Part shown: piece after piece, positions 1 through 8,483 of the stretch | How the letters are laid out: each line of letters starts with the position of its first letter | Position numbering within the stretch: position 1 is the first letter of the stretch | Assembly: GCA_020853095.1 (NCBI GenBank) | Contig: JADYZN010000039.1 | Coordinates: 1 to 64,000, forward strand | From: Phycisphaerales bacterium | GTDB lineage: Bacteria > Planctomycetota > Phycisphaerae > Tepidisphaerales > Tepidisphaeraceae | Direction: 5' to 3' | DNA length: 64,000 nucleotides | Notes under the pieces: generated by a model | Database searches by the model: none | Told to the model about the DNA's origin: nothing | Seen by the model: the letters and a program-made list of their open reading frames with translations, nothing else | Program-made: the position numbers and the translations under genes

Positions 1-111
1 AACAGTAAAATCATGACCATCAAGCGGAAGTGCTGCGGCTTCCGAAGCATGGAAAACTTCAAAACCGCCATCTATTTCCACTGCGGCGGACTGGATTTGT
101 ACCCACTGTGA
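1..111 (+). CDS. Transposase, C-terminal fragment (ISL3-like)
   Basis: The frame is open from base 1 to a TGA at 109-111 and gives 36 residues. They include NSKIMTIKRKCCGFRSMENF followed by a short hydrophobic tail ending HCGG. The pattern K-x-I-K-R-x-x-x-G-[FY]-R-x-x-x-N-F is the classic C-terminus of ISL3-type DDE transposases. The catalytic domain lies to the left of the window. Family assignment rests only on this tail and on the adjacent terminal-repeat-like sequence; a related family (IS204/IS1001-type) is the same group. Confidence 0.6.
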   Translation, partial: NSKIMTIKRKCCGFRSMENFKTAIYFHCGGLDLYPL

Positions 112-124
112 TTCCGGAAGGACC
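1..124 (+). mobile_element. Right end of an ISL3-like insertion sequence (partial)
   Basis: The left edge of the window holds the end of an insertion sequence. The transposase tail stops at 111 and is followed by a sequence that, read inward on the minus strand from 124, begins GGTCCTTCCGGAATCAC. This resembles the ISL3-family terminal repeat pattern (GG-TCTTCC followed by a C/TGGG region). The next 8 bases, 125-132 (aaaaaaag), are an AT-rich candidate target duplication of the length ISL3 elements make. The other end lies outside the window, so neither the inverted repeat pair nor the duplication can be confirmed here. Confidence 0.6.
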
Positions 125-239
125 AAAAAAAGATGCATGTGACCAGGAAGAACTGTCCAACCATCGTCAAGCCGACGATCGTCAGCAGACGAATGGGCAG
201 CGAACGGCAGGAACTTTCCGCCAGAAGCGTATGATTCAT
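125..239 (-). pseudogene. 5' fragment of a membrane-protein gene interrupted by the IS
   Basis: On the minus strand an ATG at 239 lies 12 bases after the stop of the ceramidase-like gene, the spacing expected for the next gene of the same operon. The reading frame gives about 37 residues with one hydrophobic stretch (LPIRLLTIVGLTMVGQFF) before it meets the terminal repeat of the insertion sequence at 124. It then reads into the IS and stops at 72-74. The gene product cannot be named from so short a piece; a transporter N-terminus is possible. No strong Shine-Dalgarno is visible, so the start is tentative. Confidence 0.4.
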
Positions 240-251
240 GGATCAATATGG

Positions 252-1703
252 TTACGCCGCGCCCATGGTCGATGAGAATAATTGATCAATCATCCCGCGG
301 GCGGCTTCGACAACGGTTTCGAGCGCGCCGGGGGCAAGTTTGGCCCAATAAGTCACGTCGGAGTTGGTCTGATGGCCGTCCCTTGTCGTTGCATCCAGGG
401 TGGGCAGATACCCGATGTAATGAGACGCCATGTGGGCAACCTGCACGTACCTGGCCGGCGATTGAACCTTGATGGCGAGCTGGCCCTGGACGAACGGTTC
501 GCCCGGCAGACCGACGACGGCCAGGTCGCCGATGCGGAAGACCTGAATCTCATAATTGAAGGTCGGCGACCGTTGTTTGTCGATCTCCACGCAGCGGGTG
601 GAGGCGGCGCGGAACCACGCGGGATCGACGCCACTGCCATCGTCGCGCCAGGGCGGCTGAGGATTCTCGGATAAAATCCGTTGCACCTCGGCCGAACGTT
701 GCGGCGGGATGTCGCGGTACGGCAGCGAAACGGTGCGCGAAATGCATTCCACCACGCCGCCGGAAGCGTATTGCATCTGCTTGAGGATTCTGTCGGTGAC
801 ATCCGCCAATGCCGATCCCATGCGGCGATGGTCCGGCTTGAAATCCGGATTATAAGGATGCCAGCCGGTGATATTGCCGCACGCCCCGTTGATCACCATG
901 GGCAGACAATCCGCTCCCGTCCTGCTTATCATCTGTTCGCACCAGACGCCGCACCAATCGGATGAGGCCGCTTTCCAGTGATGCGGACGCTGCTTGAATA
1001 CCAGCGACGGGTGGCACGTGTGATGCAGGAGAAGACCCTGGATGTGACCTTCCGCACGGATACTCATCACCCCGACTTCCGGATCGATCGGCCCTTCGAG
1101 GTAAGCAAGCGTGGCGTGGCCCAGCGGCTGATAGTCATCACCATGCTCTCCGTACCAGCCCGGCGTGATCGTCCGATCAGGATGATCCCGGTCCACCGCC
1201 CGGCAGTTGAAAGTGAAGTCTCCCAGCATTCCGCGCCCATAACCCAACTCCACCGGCCGCAGATTCCTCCCCGCCTGGATGCCCGCCTCAATCGCCCTGG
1301 GGACCACAAATCGCGTATAGCGGTCCTCCGTCCCGCGCAGATACTCCACTTCCGGGCCGCCTTCGATCGGAAAAGTCGTCGGCAGCATGAAATATCCCAT
1401 GCTCGGCGCCGAATGCGTCTGCGTGGCGCAGATCAGCACCGCGGATGGCTCGATCCCCAGCGCCTCGGCCACCGCCTGGCGCACCTGCCGGCTCCACGGC
1501 TCCATCACCACGACCAAATCCAGCGAAATGATGCAAATCCGCCGCCCGCCGGCCTCGAACACCGCCGCCGTCGCATAGAGCCGATCGAGAATCTCCCGCG
1601 CCGGCCGATGCACTCCCGCTCCGTCCCCCGCCAGATGCGTGCCAAGTTCGGGCGTGATGTCCACCCTGGACGATCCGTATAAAATGGCGTTGTTCACCGG
1701 CAT
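252..1703 (-). CDS. Neutral/alkaline ceramidase-like hydrolase
   Basis: The 483-residue protein begins with a region typical of the neutral/alkaline non-lysosomal ceramidase N-terminal domain (PF04734 type): 'SSRVDITPE' near residue 10, 'ISLDLVVV' near 60, 'ATQTHSAPSMG' near 93-103, and 'LLLHHTCHPS' near 225. The His residues in the last two motifs match zinc ligands of this family. Known members cut amide bonds of sphingolipids, but planctomycete homologues are usually annotated only by domain, and no clear signal peptide is visible here. It sits downstream of the alpha-galactosidase-like gene on the same strand in the LacI-associated cluster, so glycolipid or glycan degradation is a reasonable inference rather than a demonstrated role. 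Confidence 0.8.
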   Translation of the reverse strand: MPVNNAILYGSSRVDITPELGTHLAGDGAGVHRPAREILDRLYATAAVFEAGGRRICIISLDLVVVMEPWSRQVRQAVAEALGIEPSAVLICATQTHSAPSMGYFMLPTTFPIEGGPEVEYLRGTEDRYTRFVVPRAIEAGIQAGRNLRPVELGYGRGMLGDFTFNCRAVDRDHPDRTITPGWYGEHGDDYQPLGHATLAYLEGPIDPEVGVMSIRAEGHIQGLLLHHTCHPSLVFKQRPHHWKAASSDWCGVWCEQMISRTGADCLPMVINGACGNITGWHPYNPDFKPDHRRMGSALADVTDRILKQMQYASGGVVECISRTVSLPYRDIPPQRSAEVQRILSENPQPPWRDDGSGVDPAWFRAASTRCVEIDKQRSPTFNYEIQVFRIGDLAVVGLPGEPFVQGQLAIKVQSPARYVQVAHMASHYIGYLPTLDATTRDGHQTNSDVTYWAKLAPGALETVVEAARGMIDQLFSSTMGAA

Positions 1704-1836
1704 GGTCTGTCACCCTTATCGTTCGTTTTTTGCACACCCTCATAACATCGCGAAGCGTAACCCAGCCCGCACAGGATGCGCCAAGAGATGGTTCACAGAA
1801 CGACACATAAAATGCGCACGCCCGCAAGCACGATAT

Positions 1837-3309
1837 TCAACCCGCCGTCGACGGCCGATCCTCTTTCCACGCCTCGGCGATGCGCTGAAGGTCCTCCATG
1901 GGGATCAGCACGGTGCTCCGCGCGGCATTGGACGCCCAGTTGAGCATGAAGCGCTCGGCGAAGAAAATACACGGCACCCCGATGGCCCGGCTGCCCATGG
2001 TATATCGCAACCACAGGTCATAATCGGTGTGAATCCAGTTGTCCGCGTCGATCACCTTGCCCGGCAGCGCCGCCCGCGACAAATCCGCCCGTGCCCGCAT
2101 GGTCTTGAAAATATCCGCCGTGAAGACGCCCAGATCGTGCAACCGCACCATGTCAAAAGTGTCATGAAAATAAGGGTGTACCGTGCTGCTGGAGATCAGG
2201 GCGTCGGGCTTGGCGGATTTCGCCGCGTCAAAAATCTGCTTTTGAAGCCGGTAGAGCAATTCCACGCCCGCGCCTTCGCCATACTGTCGAAGATCGCCTT
2301 GTGGTTGATCAAACTCGAACGACCCGCCAAAGCCTTTGCCGCCGCAAGGACGACGGTACGACGGGCAGTACGCCAGTTGATCGATCTTGAATCCGTCGGC
2401 GTCATACCCCCGCGGGCTGATTAACTCATCCACCCATCCGGCAATCCGTGCCATGTATTTTGGATTGGTCGGATCGGCCGTCAGTTTATGTTCCCCCGCG
2501 AAAATGCATAGTTCATCGTCCAGTCCATCCCATAGCCACGTCGCCAGCCACAGAAGCACGCGGCGTCCCTTCTCGTGCTGGCGGCGGATAAAGCCGCGCA
2601 AATCGGGCCAGCGAATCCAATCCGGCTGCCAGACGCCCGCCGGTGACCAGCCGTAATCAATCAATACGGTTCCAATCGGAACGCCCGCCTCCTCAAGCCG
2701 CTTGATCCACCGCTCATACAAACCCTGCGTGCAATAGGCGACCGCCCGTGGCTCCGGACCTGGCCCTTCCAGGTGCATCGACATCGTGACCTGATCGCCC
2801 CACCCGCAATAAATCGGCCTCGACCACCACGATGGCGTCGGCTCAAGGGGCTTATACGCCCGCGGATAGGCCTGCGACAGCCCCCGCGCCAGCAACTCAT
2901 GCCGTGTTTCACCCTGTCGTCCTGAAAACAAGCGCAGACGAACGTGCGGCAGCGCCCGCCCGGGCGGCGTTTGCCTTTCCAAATCAAGCTTCACGGTGAC
3001 ACCCGACTGATCCACCATGAACGTCACGTCGTTCCAGCGATGCCATCCCGCATCGGCGTCGATCGCCACCAATGCTTTTTGTTCGCCATTCTCAACGACA
3101 ACCGCGTAGGGCGGCGGTGAAAAACGCGATCCGCTGTCTTGCGTGATCTTCGGGCCGATCACGATTTCCTTTGGAACCGGCCAGGGTTCGGTGCGATGAC
3201 TCATGGAAGGACTGGGGTTCCACACCGCCGTGGCCGTAAAACCGATCTCTTTTACCGTCAATCCCCACTTCAATCCCTCTTCCATCGGGATGCATTGAAC
3301 TTCATTCAT
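1837..3309 (-). CDS. Alpha-galactosidase-like TIM-barrel glycoside hydrolase
   Basis: A 490-residue protein without an obvious signal peptide. The N-terminal 200 residues look beta-rich; the rest resembles the (beta/alpha)8 barrel of the GH31/GH36 clan. Visible motifs are 'VLIDYGWSP' near residue 220, 'RRVLLWLATWLWDG' near 255, and 'YDADGFKIDQL' near 303, where the Asp of FKID sits where retaining alpha-galactosidases carry the nucleophile. Exact substrate and GH family are uncertain. The gene has its own upstream operator-like palindrome (3329-3336) matching the sites in the LacI-gene promoter, so it probably belongs to that regulon. AAGG lies 8 bases before the ATG. Confidence 0.65.
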   Translation of the reverse strand: MNEVQCIPMEEGLKWGLTVKEIGFTATAVWNPSPSMSHRTEPWPVPKEIVIGPKITQDSGSRFSPPPYAVVVENGEQKALVAIDADAGWHRWNDVTFMVDQSGVTVKLDLERQTPPGRALPHVRLRLFSGRQGETRHELLARGLSQAYPRAYKPLEPTPSWWSRPIYCGWGDQVTMSMHLEGPGPEPRAVAYCTQGLYERWIKRLEEAGVPIGTVLIDYGWSPAGVWQPDWIRWPDLRGFIRRQHEKGRRVLLWLATWLWDGLDDELCIFAGEHKLTADPTNPKYMARIAGWVDELISPRGYDADGFKIDQLAYCPSYRRPCGGKGFGGSFEFDQPQGDLRQYGEGAGVELLYRLQKQIFDAAKSAKPDALISSSTVHPYFHDTFDMVRLHDLGVFTADIFKTMRARADLSRAALPGKVIDADNWIHTDYDLWLRYTMGSRAIGVPCIFFAERFMLNWASNAARSTVLIPMEDLQRIAEAWKEDRPSTAG

Positions 3310-3310
3310 T

Positions 3311-3340
3311 TAAGTAACCTTATCTGGCAACCGGTTAAAC
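3311..3340 (-). promoter_or_regulatory. Putative LacI-family operator upstream of the galactosidase-like gene
   Basis: The 61-base gap ahead of the gene starting at 3309 contains the perfect palindrome AACCGGTT (3329-3336) extended to AACCGGTTAAAC, and a second weak palindrome TAAGTAACCTTA (3311-3322). The first shares the ACCGGTTAA core with the two sites in the regulator's own promoter (9553-9563 and 9573-9585). LacI-family proteins typically bind such palindromes with a central CG. The location, 20-30 bases before the start codon, suits repression of an internal promoter. Confidence 0.5.
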
Positions 3341-3370
3341 CAAGGGCATTGGACTTTATCTTGATTTATA

Positions 3371-4693
3371 TCATGCCTTCGTCCTTATTTCGTTCCTTCG
3401 CCGAATGATGGACATCGACCACGTGAGGATCGCCAGCGCGACAGCGCTCGGCTCGGGCACTCCATAAACCGGCCGGGCGCCCATGGTTCCCCCATCACTG
3501 GCCCCGTTGGCGATCTGCGCCGACACCGAGGGACTCAGATACATGTAATACGGGCTGTTGGGATCGGTGGAGTAAAAAAGAGGATTCACGTTGGTCAGGC
3601 TGCTCGAACGGGACACCCAGCCGGTGGTGGTCCCCTCGTCATTGCTCCAGAAGGCGCTGTTGGCAATCGAGTTTGTGGGCGTGCCGCTGGTCAACAAATC
3701 CCATGAAGAATCCACGCCTGTCACCCCGTACGTCTTGTTGTCCACAAACAGGGAATCTTTGATCGTCACGTTCGGCAGGGCCTTGTTCATCGTGATGCCG
3801 CTGAAGGTGTTGCCGTACATCGTGACGTTTTCGATTGTAGCGCTGACATCCGAATTGACGTCCGCCAGGTTGCCGGTTCCTCCGTTCACCCAGAACTGGA
3901 TGCCGCTGCCGCCGTTGGCATTGATGATGCTGTTTTTGACCGTTATGTTCTGAAGCACCATGTCGGGTTCATACGGTTCAAAATCAATGCCGCACTTGGG
4001 CCAGGTGCCGCTGGTGTTGAGAATCGTCGCGTTGTCGATGGTCAAACCGTTGACGCTGGTGACACTGATCCCCTGGCGATAGTTGTTGTCGAACCTCACA
4101 TCCTTGATCAGCACATCCTGCGAATAACCGCCGTTGGGTCCGCCCCATCCATCAACGTGGACGGCGTCGCCGCCGGTGTCCTTGATGGTCAGGCCTTTGA
4201 CCTGAAAATCGCTGACGTGATACAAACTGATGCCCATCCGGAATTCACTTGCCTGATATGGGTATTGTGTGTAATCATCCTTGCGCATCTGGAGCGTGGC
4301 GCCATATCCGATCATGTTGACGTTGGAGACATCTCCCGCAGTAAACAGGCTGTCGTTGGTACCCCTAAACGCCCCCTGCTTGGCCGCCACCACCGTACCG
4401 CTCTCAAACTGGATCGTCTGGTCGGATTTGGTGAGGCTGATCGGCGTGATGTTCCAAGGTGTCCCCATGTTGGGAACCCAGACGTTCTGGCCGGTGTTGA
4501 TGGCCGCCTGCAACGCCGCCGTCGCGTCAGTGGCATTATAACCGCCCCCGTACGTCGCCGCCGAGGCGTCAATAAATCCCTGCGGCGCGGCCGCCGGGGC
4601 CACCGCCGAGCCGGCCAGGATGATGATAACGCCGGTCAGTAAACCAATCCCACGACCAATCCGTTCCGGTTGTAAATCATGTTGAGGTCGCAT
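3371..4693 (-). CDS. Secreted right-handed beta-helix protein with PEP-CTERM tail
   Basis: A 440-residue exported protein. Residues 15-37 form a signal peptide ending near 'APAAAPQ'. The next section, 'GYNATDATAALQAAINTG', is the usual entry of pectate-lyase-superfamily (Pectate_lyase_3/GH28-like) parallel beta-helices, and many N-x-T/I-x rungs follow (for example 'NGLTIDNATILNTSG', 'VTMYGNTFSGITM'). The C-terminus 'VPEPSAVALAIL...RRR' is a PEP-CTERM sorting signal: VPEP motif, hydrophobic helix and basic tail, processed by exosortase in Gram-negative bacteria. Role: probably a cell-surface or exopolysaccharide-associated polysaccharide-active protein; no specific catalytic residues can be assigned. 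It lies between the LamG protein and the galactosidase-like gene. Confidence 0.75.
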   Translation of the reverse strand: MRPQHDLQPERIGRGIGLLTGVIIILAGSAVAPAAAPQGFIDASAATYGGGYNATDATAALQAAINTGQNVWVPNMGTPWNITPISLTKSDQTIQFESGTVVAAKQGAFRGTNDSLFTAGDVSNVNMIGYGATLQMRKDDYTQYPYQASEFRMGISLYHVSDFQVKGLTIKDTGGDAVHVDGWGGPNGGYSQDVLIKDVRFDNNYRQGISVTSVNGLTIDNATILNTSGTWPKCGIDFEPYEPDMVLQNITVKNSIINANGGSGIQFWVNGGTGNLADVNSDVSATIENVTMYGNTFSGITMNKALPNVTIKDSLFVDNKTYGVTGVDSSWDLLTSGTPTNSIANSAFWSNDEGTTTGWVSRSSSLTNVNPLFYSTDPNSPYYMYLSPSVSAQIANGASDGGTMGARPVYGVPEPSAVALAILTWSMSIIRRRNEIRTKA

Positions 4694-4804
4694 GTAACCC
4701 GCTCCGATCCGCTGCTGTGGTGTGACAATCCCCCTGCCGGCGCTCCATGTGGAGCGACGGAAAGGGAAATGGACCCTGTTTTTAAGTGAAAACCGCCTCT
4801 TTAA

Positions 4805-4846
4805 CCCCTCCCCCGGCGCACACTCATCGTGCAGCCGGGGGAGGGG
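4805..4846 (-). terminator. Strong GC-rich hairpin after the LamG gene
   Basis: Bases 4805-4817 (CCCCTCCCCCGGC) pair perfectly with 4834-4846 (GCCGGGGGAGGGG), and the inner part can add a GCAC/GTGC pair, giving a very stable hairpin. It lies just past the stop of the minus-strand LamG gene (4868) and before the start of the beta-helix gene (4693). The trailing minus-strand sequence is only moderately T-rich, so this may attenuate or protect mRNA ends rather than act as a full intrinsic terminator. Confidence 0.5.
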
Positions 4847-4867
4847 ATCAGAGGGCAGGCGACCAGC

Positions 4868-5770
4868 TTATGCCTGTTGCTTACGCCGGATCATCAGCAG
4901 TCCACCCAGGCCCAGCAGCGACAACGATGCCGGCTCCGGAACCTCGGTGAAGGACTGGTGATACCCAAGCTGATTATCGCTCAAGACCCCGCTGGAGATG
5001 CGGATGTCGTCGTAATAGGCGCCGCTGTTGGCGAGCACCAGATTCGTCCATGAGTTGGTGCCAGGACCTGCGGCGGTGATTGCGGGGATATTGCCTCCCG
5101 TGGTCAACGAGCCAATATGCAACAGGACTCCGCCCGTTTGACTGTTCTTAAGATACATGTCGAGCTTCCTGGTCGGCTGGTCATAGGTCAGCGCCAGGTA
5201 GTTCCACTCTCCAGCCAAAACGGGTGATGAGCCAGAGATCGCATTGCCCCACCCACCGTTGTCGGCAATATACCCGCCGCCAGCGGTAAAATTATTCGTG
5301 CCATCAGTCCTCCGTCCCACGTACCATTGCGCCTGGTTGTACATGCTATGATCGTTAAACTCGTATCCAACCTGCCCGAAAAACATCAATACATCCGCCG
5401 GAGAGTTATCGAAAGGTTTCATCCACCCCTCAATGGTGTAGGAACCGTCGAGAAAACTGAGCGCGGGGCTGTTGGCCGACAGGATGGCGCCACTGTTGGC
5501 GCTCACCTTGACGCTGTGGTTATTGGCCTCGCCGAAGGGATTGCCTGAATCCAGTACCGCGTAAGCGCTTGGAGATGGATCGTTTGTCCATGTAACTGTC
5601 CGTCCATTATTGCTGATATCCGCCGCAGTCGGCACGGTTTTGTTGTTAACATTTATGGCCGTGCCGAGCGAATCGAAATTGTACTGTGCGAGTGTCGCTG
5701 CCGAAGCGCCGGCCGAACCCATCGCCACCACCAACGCCGCACTCATGATTGAATGTTTCACGAAATTCAT
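4868..5770 (-). CDS. LamG-like (concanavalin-fold) PEP-CTERM surface protein
   Basis: A 300-residue exported protein. An N-terminal signal peptide ends near 'GASAAT' (residues 22-26). The body has the pattern of LamG/concanavalin A-like domains: 'LAQYNFDSLG', 'GSYTIEGWMKPFD', 'NYLALTYDQPTRKLDMYLK', and 'YYDDIRISSGVLS'. The tail 'VPEPASLSLLGLGGLLMIRR' is a complete PEP-CTERM sorting signal. Such proteins bind carbohydrate or act as surface decorations. AGGAG lies 7 bases before the ATG. It is co-directional with the glycoside-hydrolase-like genes on either side. No enzyme activity is evident. Confidence 0.8.
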   Translation of the reverse strand: MNFVKHSIMSAALVVAMGSAGASAATLAQYNFDSLGTAINVNNKTVPTAADISNNGRTVTWTNDPSPSAYAVLDSGNPFGEANNHSVKVSANSGAILSANSPALSFLDGSYTIEGWMKPFDNSPADVLMFFGQVGYEFNDHSMYNQAQWYVGRRTDGTNNFTAGGGYIADNGGWGNAISGSSPVLAGEWNYLALTYDQPTRKLDMYLKNSQTGGVLLHIGSLTTGGNIPAITAAGPGTNSWTNLVLANSGAYYDDIRISSGVLSDNQLGYHQSFTEVPEPASLSLLGLGGLLMIRRKQQA

Positions 5771-5910
5771 GTTTCTCTCCTGAAATGTTAAGTTTCAAAC
5801 CATTCCCCCCTGACAATTCATCCTTCAACTTGTTTCCTCAACTGCATCTTCAACCGCATTTTCTTCATCCATCCATTCATTGCTCCTTTCTCCCGTTGAT
5901 GAACGGAACG

Positions 5911-7749
5911 TTATGGTTCCTGGATCACGACAAATCCCACCTGTTGGGGGCCGACCAGCCAGGCTTGTTTGCCTTCGGCCGACACGTTTTGGCTTTGGCT
6001 GACCTGCATGTCCGGCCGGTCGATGCGAAAGACCAAATCGTTGGCCTCCTCCAGGTTGAACAAGGTCAAAAGCACCTTTTTGTCCAGGCGGTGGGCCGTC
6101 ATCGCCCACTGCTGGTTTTCCACATTCTGGGCATAGCCCGGCCAGAGGATCACCTGCCCGCGGCCCATCGGCATCCCATCGGCCTTGTACTCACCCTCCA
6201 CGCGCTGGCCTTGTTGATAAAATTCCTCGTAGGTGGAAATCTCCTCGGTTGTCCGGGCCAGCATCTGCCAATAGGGAGCATCCATCATGCCGGGGAAATA
6301 GAGCAGGAATCCCTGCGCCCCGGATGCCAAAGCACCGAGGATCTGCTGGTGAAGGCGCTGGGGAGAATTGGCCGGTTGCGCCCCGGCATATCGCACCAGC
6401 AGGATCGGCCAGAGCTTGGCCTTGTCCCCGCGCTCGGCCAAGGTTTGCCGCCAGCCCGCCGTGTATTGCATCGCCAGCTTGACGTTGATCCCGCCATATC
6501 CGCTGTAAATCTGCGGCATGATGATGTCGCAGTGTGAGGCGATGACCGAGTTGTCGCAGCCGATCGCATGCGTGCCGATGGTGTCAGCGCCGAAACTGCG
6601 GTGTGGCGTGACCGCCAGTTGGCCGTCGGGATACTGCGACTTGAACGCTTCATGGATCCGCTTCACATACCCGGCCACCTGCGCGCTGCGGAAGGCCGTC
6701 CATTTCTTCCAGAGGCTCGACACCAGCGGGTCGGTGGCCTTGAAGCTCTGGTCGCCATGTTTGGCGACATATTCGCGAAAGATTTTGAAATCCGCATCGC
6801 TGACGTGATGTTCCCGCTTAAATCGCGCAACGGCCTTGGCCCCGAATCCCCCCCAGCCGGCCGGCTCGTAATCGAACGTGGCGATCCCCGAACCGGCCCT
6901 GGCAAACTCCACGAGTTGTTTCACCCCTGGAATGGTGGCCCCGGGCGGCAATTCGATGATGTCTTCAGCGGCCGCATACCCTCCGGTGGACAATTGACCA
7001 GCGGCGTCTTCATCCCGCGCTGTGCTGCTGTAAAATAAGTCGTGGTGCGTGTTGCCGCCGGATACAATCCCGTGCGCCTTGATCGCGGCGAGATACGCGC
7101 CGGCCGGAGCATCCTCGGTGAACGACACGCCCGAATCGGCCAAAAACGCCGCGATCCCATCGCAGGTTCCGGCTTCAACCGCGCAGCGATAGTTGTAGTC
7201 CCACAGGCCGATCGTTGTCTGTTTGGGATATCGGGCCGCCGGTTGCAACGAGGTGATCGTCAGCGGCCAGCGCCAGGATTGGGTGGTCGTCCCATCATTC
7301 AGTCGCAGTTCCACAAAAGATTGCGCCTCGGGGATGGAATCGGGAACCTGAACATAAAAGTTCTGCGTCTGCCATTCCGTCCGCGGCCCGATCAAATCCG
7401 CATTGGCGGCCTCAACCTCATACCGCCACGCCTGCCTTCCATCCTGCCCGGGGGCCGATTCGCTTTTTAGGACCTTGAATTGTCCGGCCGTGCTCAGACT
7501 CGACATGCCGGCCGGCAAATCCAGTTCCAGCGTGATTTTTTGCGTATTGGACTTGGCCTTGATCGCATCGTTCGCCTGAAGCAACAGCGGCAGCAACTGG
7601 ACATGCCCGCCGATCAGGCGAATGGTCCGATCCGCATTGAGCGACGCCGGCACGATCCACGCCTGCCACGCCTTGGACGCCTTCGCTTCGTTCGCACGGG
7701 CCAACGGCACGCCAGCCAGCAACATCGCGATGACCACCAGTATCTTCAT
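5911..7749 (-). CDS. Large secreted protein, probable TIM-barrel glycoside-hydrolase-like
   Basis: Taking the ATG at 7749 (GGGA 8-9 bases upstream) gives 612 residues starting with a clear signal peptide (residues 1-19, ending 'LARANE'). The first 170 residues look beta-rich; a barrel-like middle follows, with 'IGLWDYNYR', 'GIATFDYEPAGWGGFG', 'CDIIMPQIYSGYGG' and 'GAQGFLLYFPGMMD', a run of motifs common in GH-type (beta/alpha)8 enzymes (acidic residues at strand ends). The last 110 residues resemble a beta-sandwich. I cannot assign a GH family. A longer in-frame start at 7824 exists but would place 25 residues ahead of the signal peptide. Neighbours are the pseudopilin-like gene upstream and the LamG protein downstream. 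Confidence 0.6.
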   Translation of the reverse strand: MKILVVIAMLLAGVPLARANEAKASKAWQAWIVPASLNADRTIRLIGGHVQLLPLLLQANDAIKAKSNTQKITLELDLPAGMSSLSTAGQFKVLKSESAPGQDGRQAWRYEVEAANADLIGPRTEWQTQNFYVQVPDSIPEAQSFVELRLNDGTTTQSWRWPLTITSLQPAARYPKQTTIGLWDYNYRCAVEAGTCDGIAAFLADSGVSFTEDAPAGAYLAAIKAHGIVSGGNTHHDLFYSSTARDEDAAGQLSTGGYAAAEDIIELPPGATIPGVKQLVEFARAGSGIATFDYEPAGWGGFGAKAVARFKREHHVSDADFKIFREYVAKHGDQSFKATDPLVSSLWKKWTAFRSAQVAGYVKRIHEAFKSQYPDGQLAVTPHRSFGADTIGTHAIGCDNSVIASHCDIIMPQIYSGYGGINVKLAMQYTAGWRQTLAERGDKAKLWPILLVRYAGAQPANSPQRLHQQILGALASGAQGFLLYFPGMMDAPYWQMLARTTEEISTYEEFYQQGQRVEGEYKADGMPMGRGQVILWPGYAQNVENQQWAMTAHRLDKKVLLTLFNLEEANDLVFRIDRPDMQVSQSQNVSAEGKQAWLVGPQQVGFVVIQEP

Positions 7750-7787
7750 GATCTCGTTCCCAGGTTGATTGAATCCAGGTTGCTTGA

Positions 7788-8483
7788 TTACGGTTTTCCG
7801 ATCGGCTGGCCCCACGCCACCCACGACACGTGCGAATCGTCATACACCGCGTTGGCGCCCCCCTTGTGCCAGAAGCTCTGAAACGTGATCCCATCGCACC
7901 AATAGCCGCCCGTGCCATTGACGTGCACGATGCCGCCGGAGGTGTTGGGGGACATTCCACTTGGAAAATCAATGATGGCGGAGCGTTCGGTGACGAGATA
8001 ACGCATCATCCCGCCAACGGTTGTTTTGTCGCTGGCTCGCATCGGCTTTCCATCGCTGGTGACCCATGCGTTGGAGTTGTCGGTCTGGCGATACCAGTAA
8101 CTCTGGGGATAAGTATTGTAATTGCTCGAATCGGCGGGGCATTGAAACACCGCGCTGAACCCCCAGATGGCCGGATTGGTCTGTGGCAGATAACGACCGT
8201 CCACCACCAGTGGTCGAACAAGCGTCAGCGGAGCGTACCATGACCATTGATCCGCCCCCACCGGATAAAACCCGCGGTTGTCATTGGCGTACATGCGGAT
8301 CGCCATCCCGATCTGTCGGAGATTGCTGGCGCACGACACCGTCTTGGCCGACTCCCGCGCCTTGTTCAACGAAGGCAGGAGTATGCTGATCAGAAGTGCG
8401 ATGATGCCGATGACGACCAGCAGTTCAACGAGCGTAAAGCCGCTTGGACGATTCAAACGCTTCTGTTTGCATGCAATGGACAT
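7788..8483 (-). CDS. Prepilin-type N-terminal cleavage/methylation domain protein (pseudopilin-like)
   Basis: The ATG at 8483 has AAAGGG 6-7 bases upstream and gives 231 residues. Residues 14-40 contain the type IV prepilin signature '[19 protein letters not shown]', with cleavage after the Gly and methylation of the Phe expected. '[18 protein letters not shown]' follows, typical of the large planctomycete pseudopilin family (DUF1559 / H-X9-DG type). The C-terminus '[12 protein letters not shown]' matches the H-x-D-G-like end of this family in a degenerate form. These proteins are abundant in planctomycetes and of unknown role, possibly surface or secretion-related. The start overlaps the end of the lacI-type gene by 31 bases, so the two are probably co-transcribed. 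Confidence 0.85.
   Translation of the reverse strand: MSIACKQKRLNRPSGFTLVELLVVIGIIALLISILLPSLNKARESAKTVSCASNLRQIGMAIRMYANDNRGFYPVGADQWSWYAPLTLVRPLVVDGRYLPQTNPAIWGFSAVFQCPADSSNYNTYPQSYWYRQTDNSNAWVTSDGKPMRASDKTTVGGMMRYLVTERSAIIDFPSGMSPNTSGGIVHVNGTGGYWCDGITFQSFWHKGGANAVYDDSHVSWVAWGQPIGKP

Noticed and set aside
1067-1682. Plus- and minus-strand alternative frames within the ceramidase-like gene
   Set aside because: They lack motifs and overlap a gene with a clear ceramidase-type signature.
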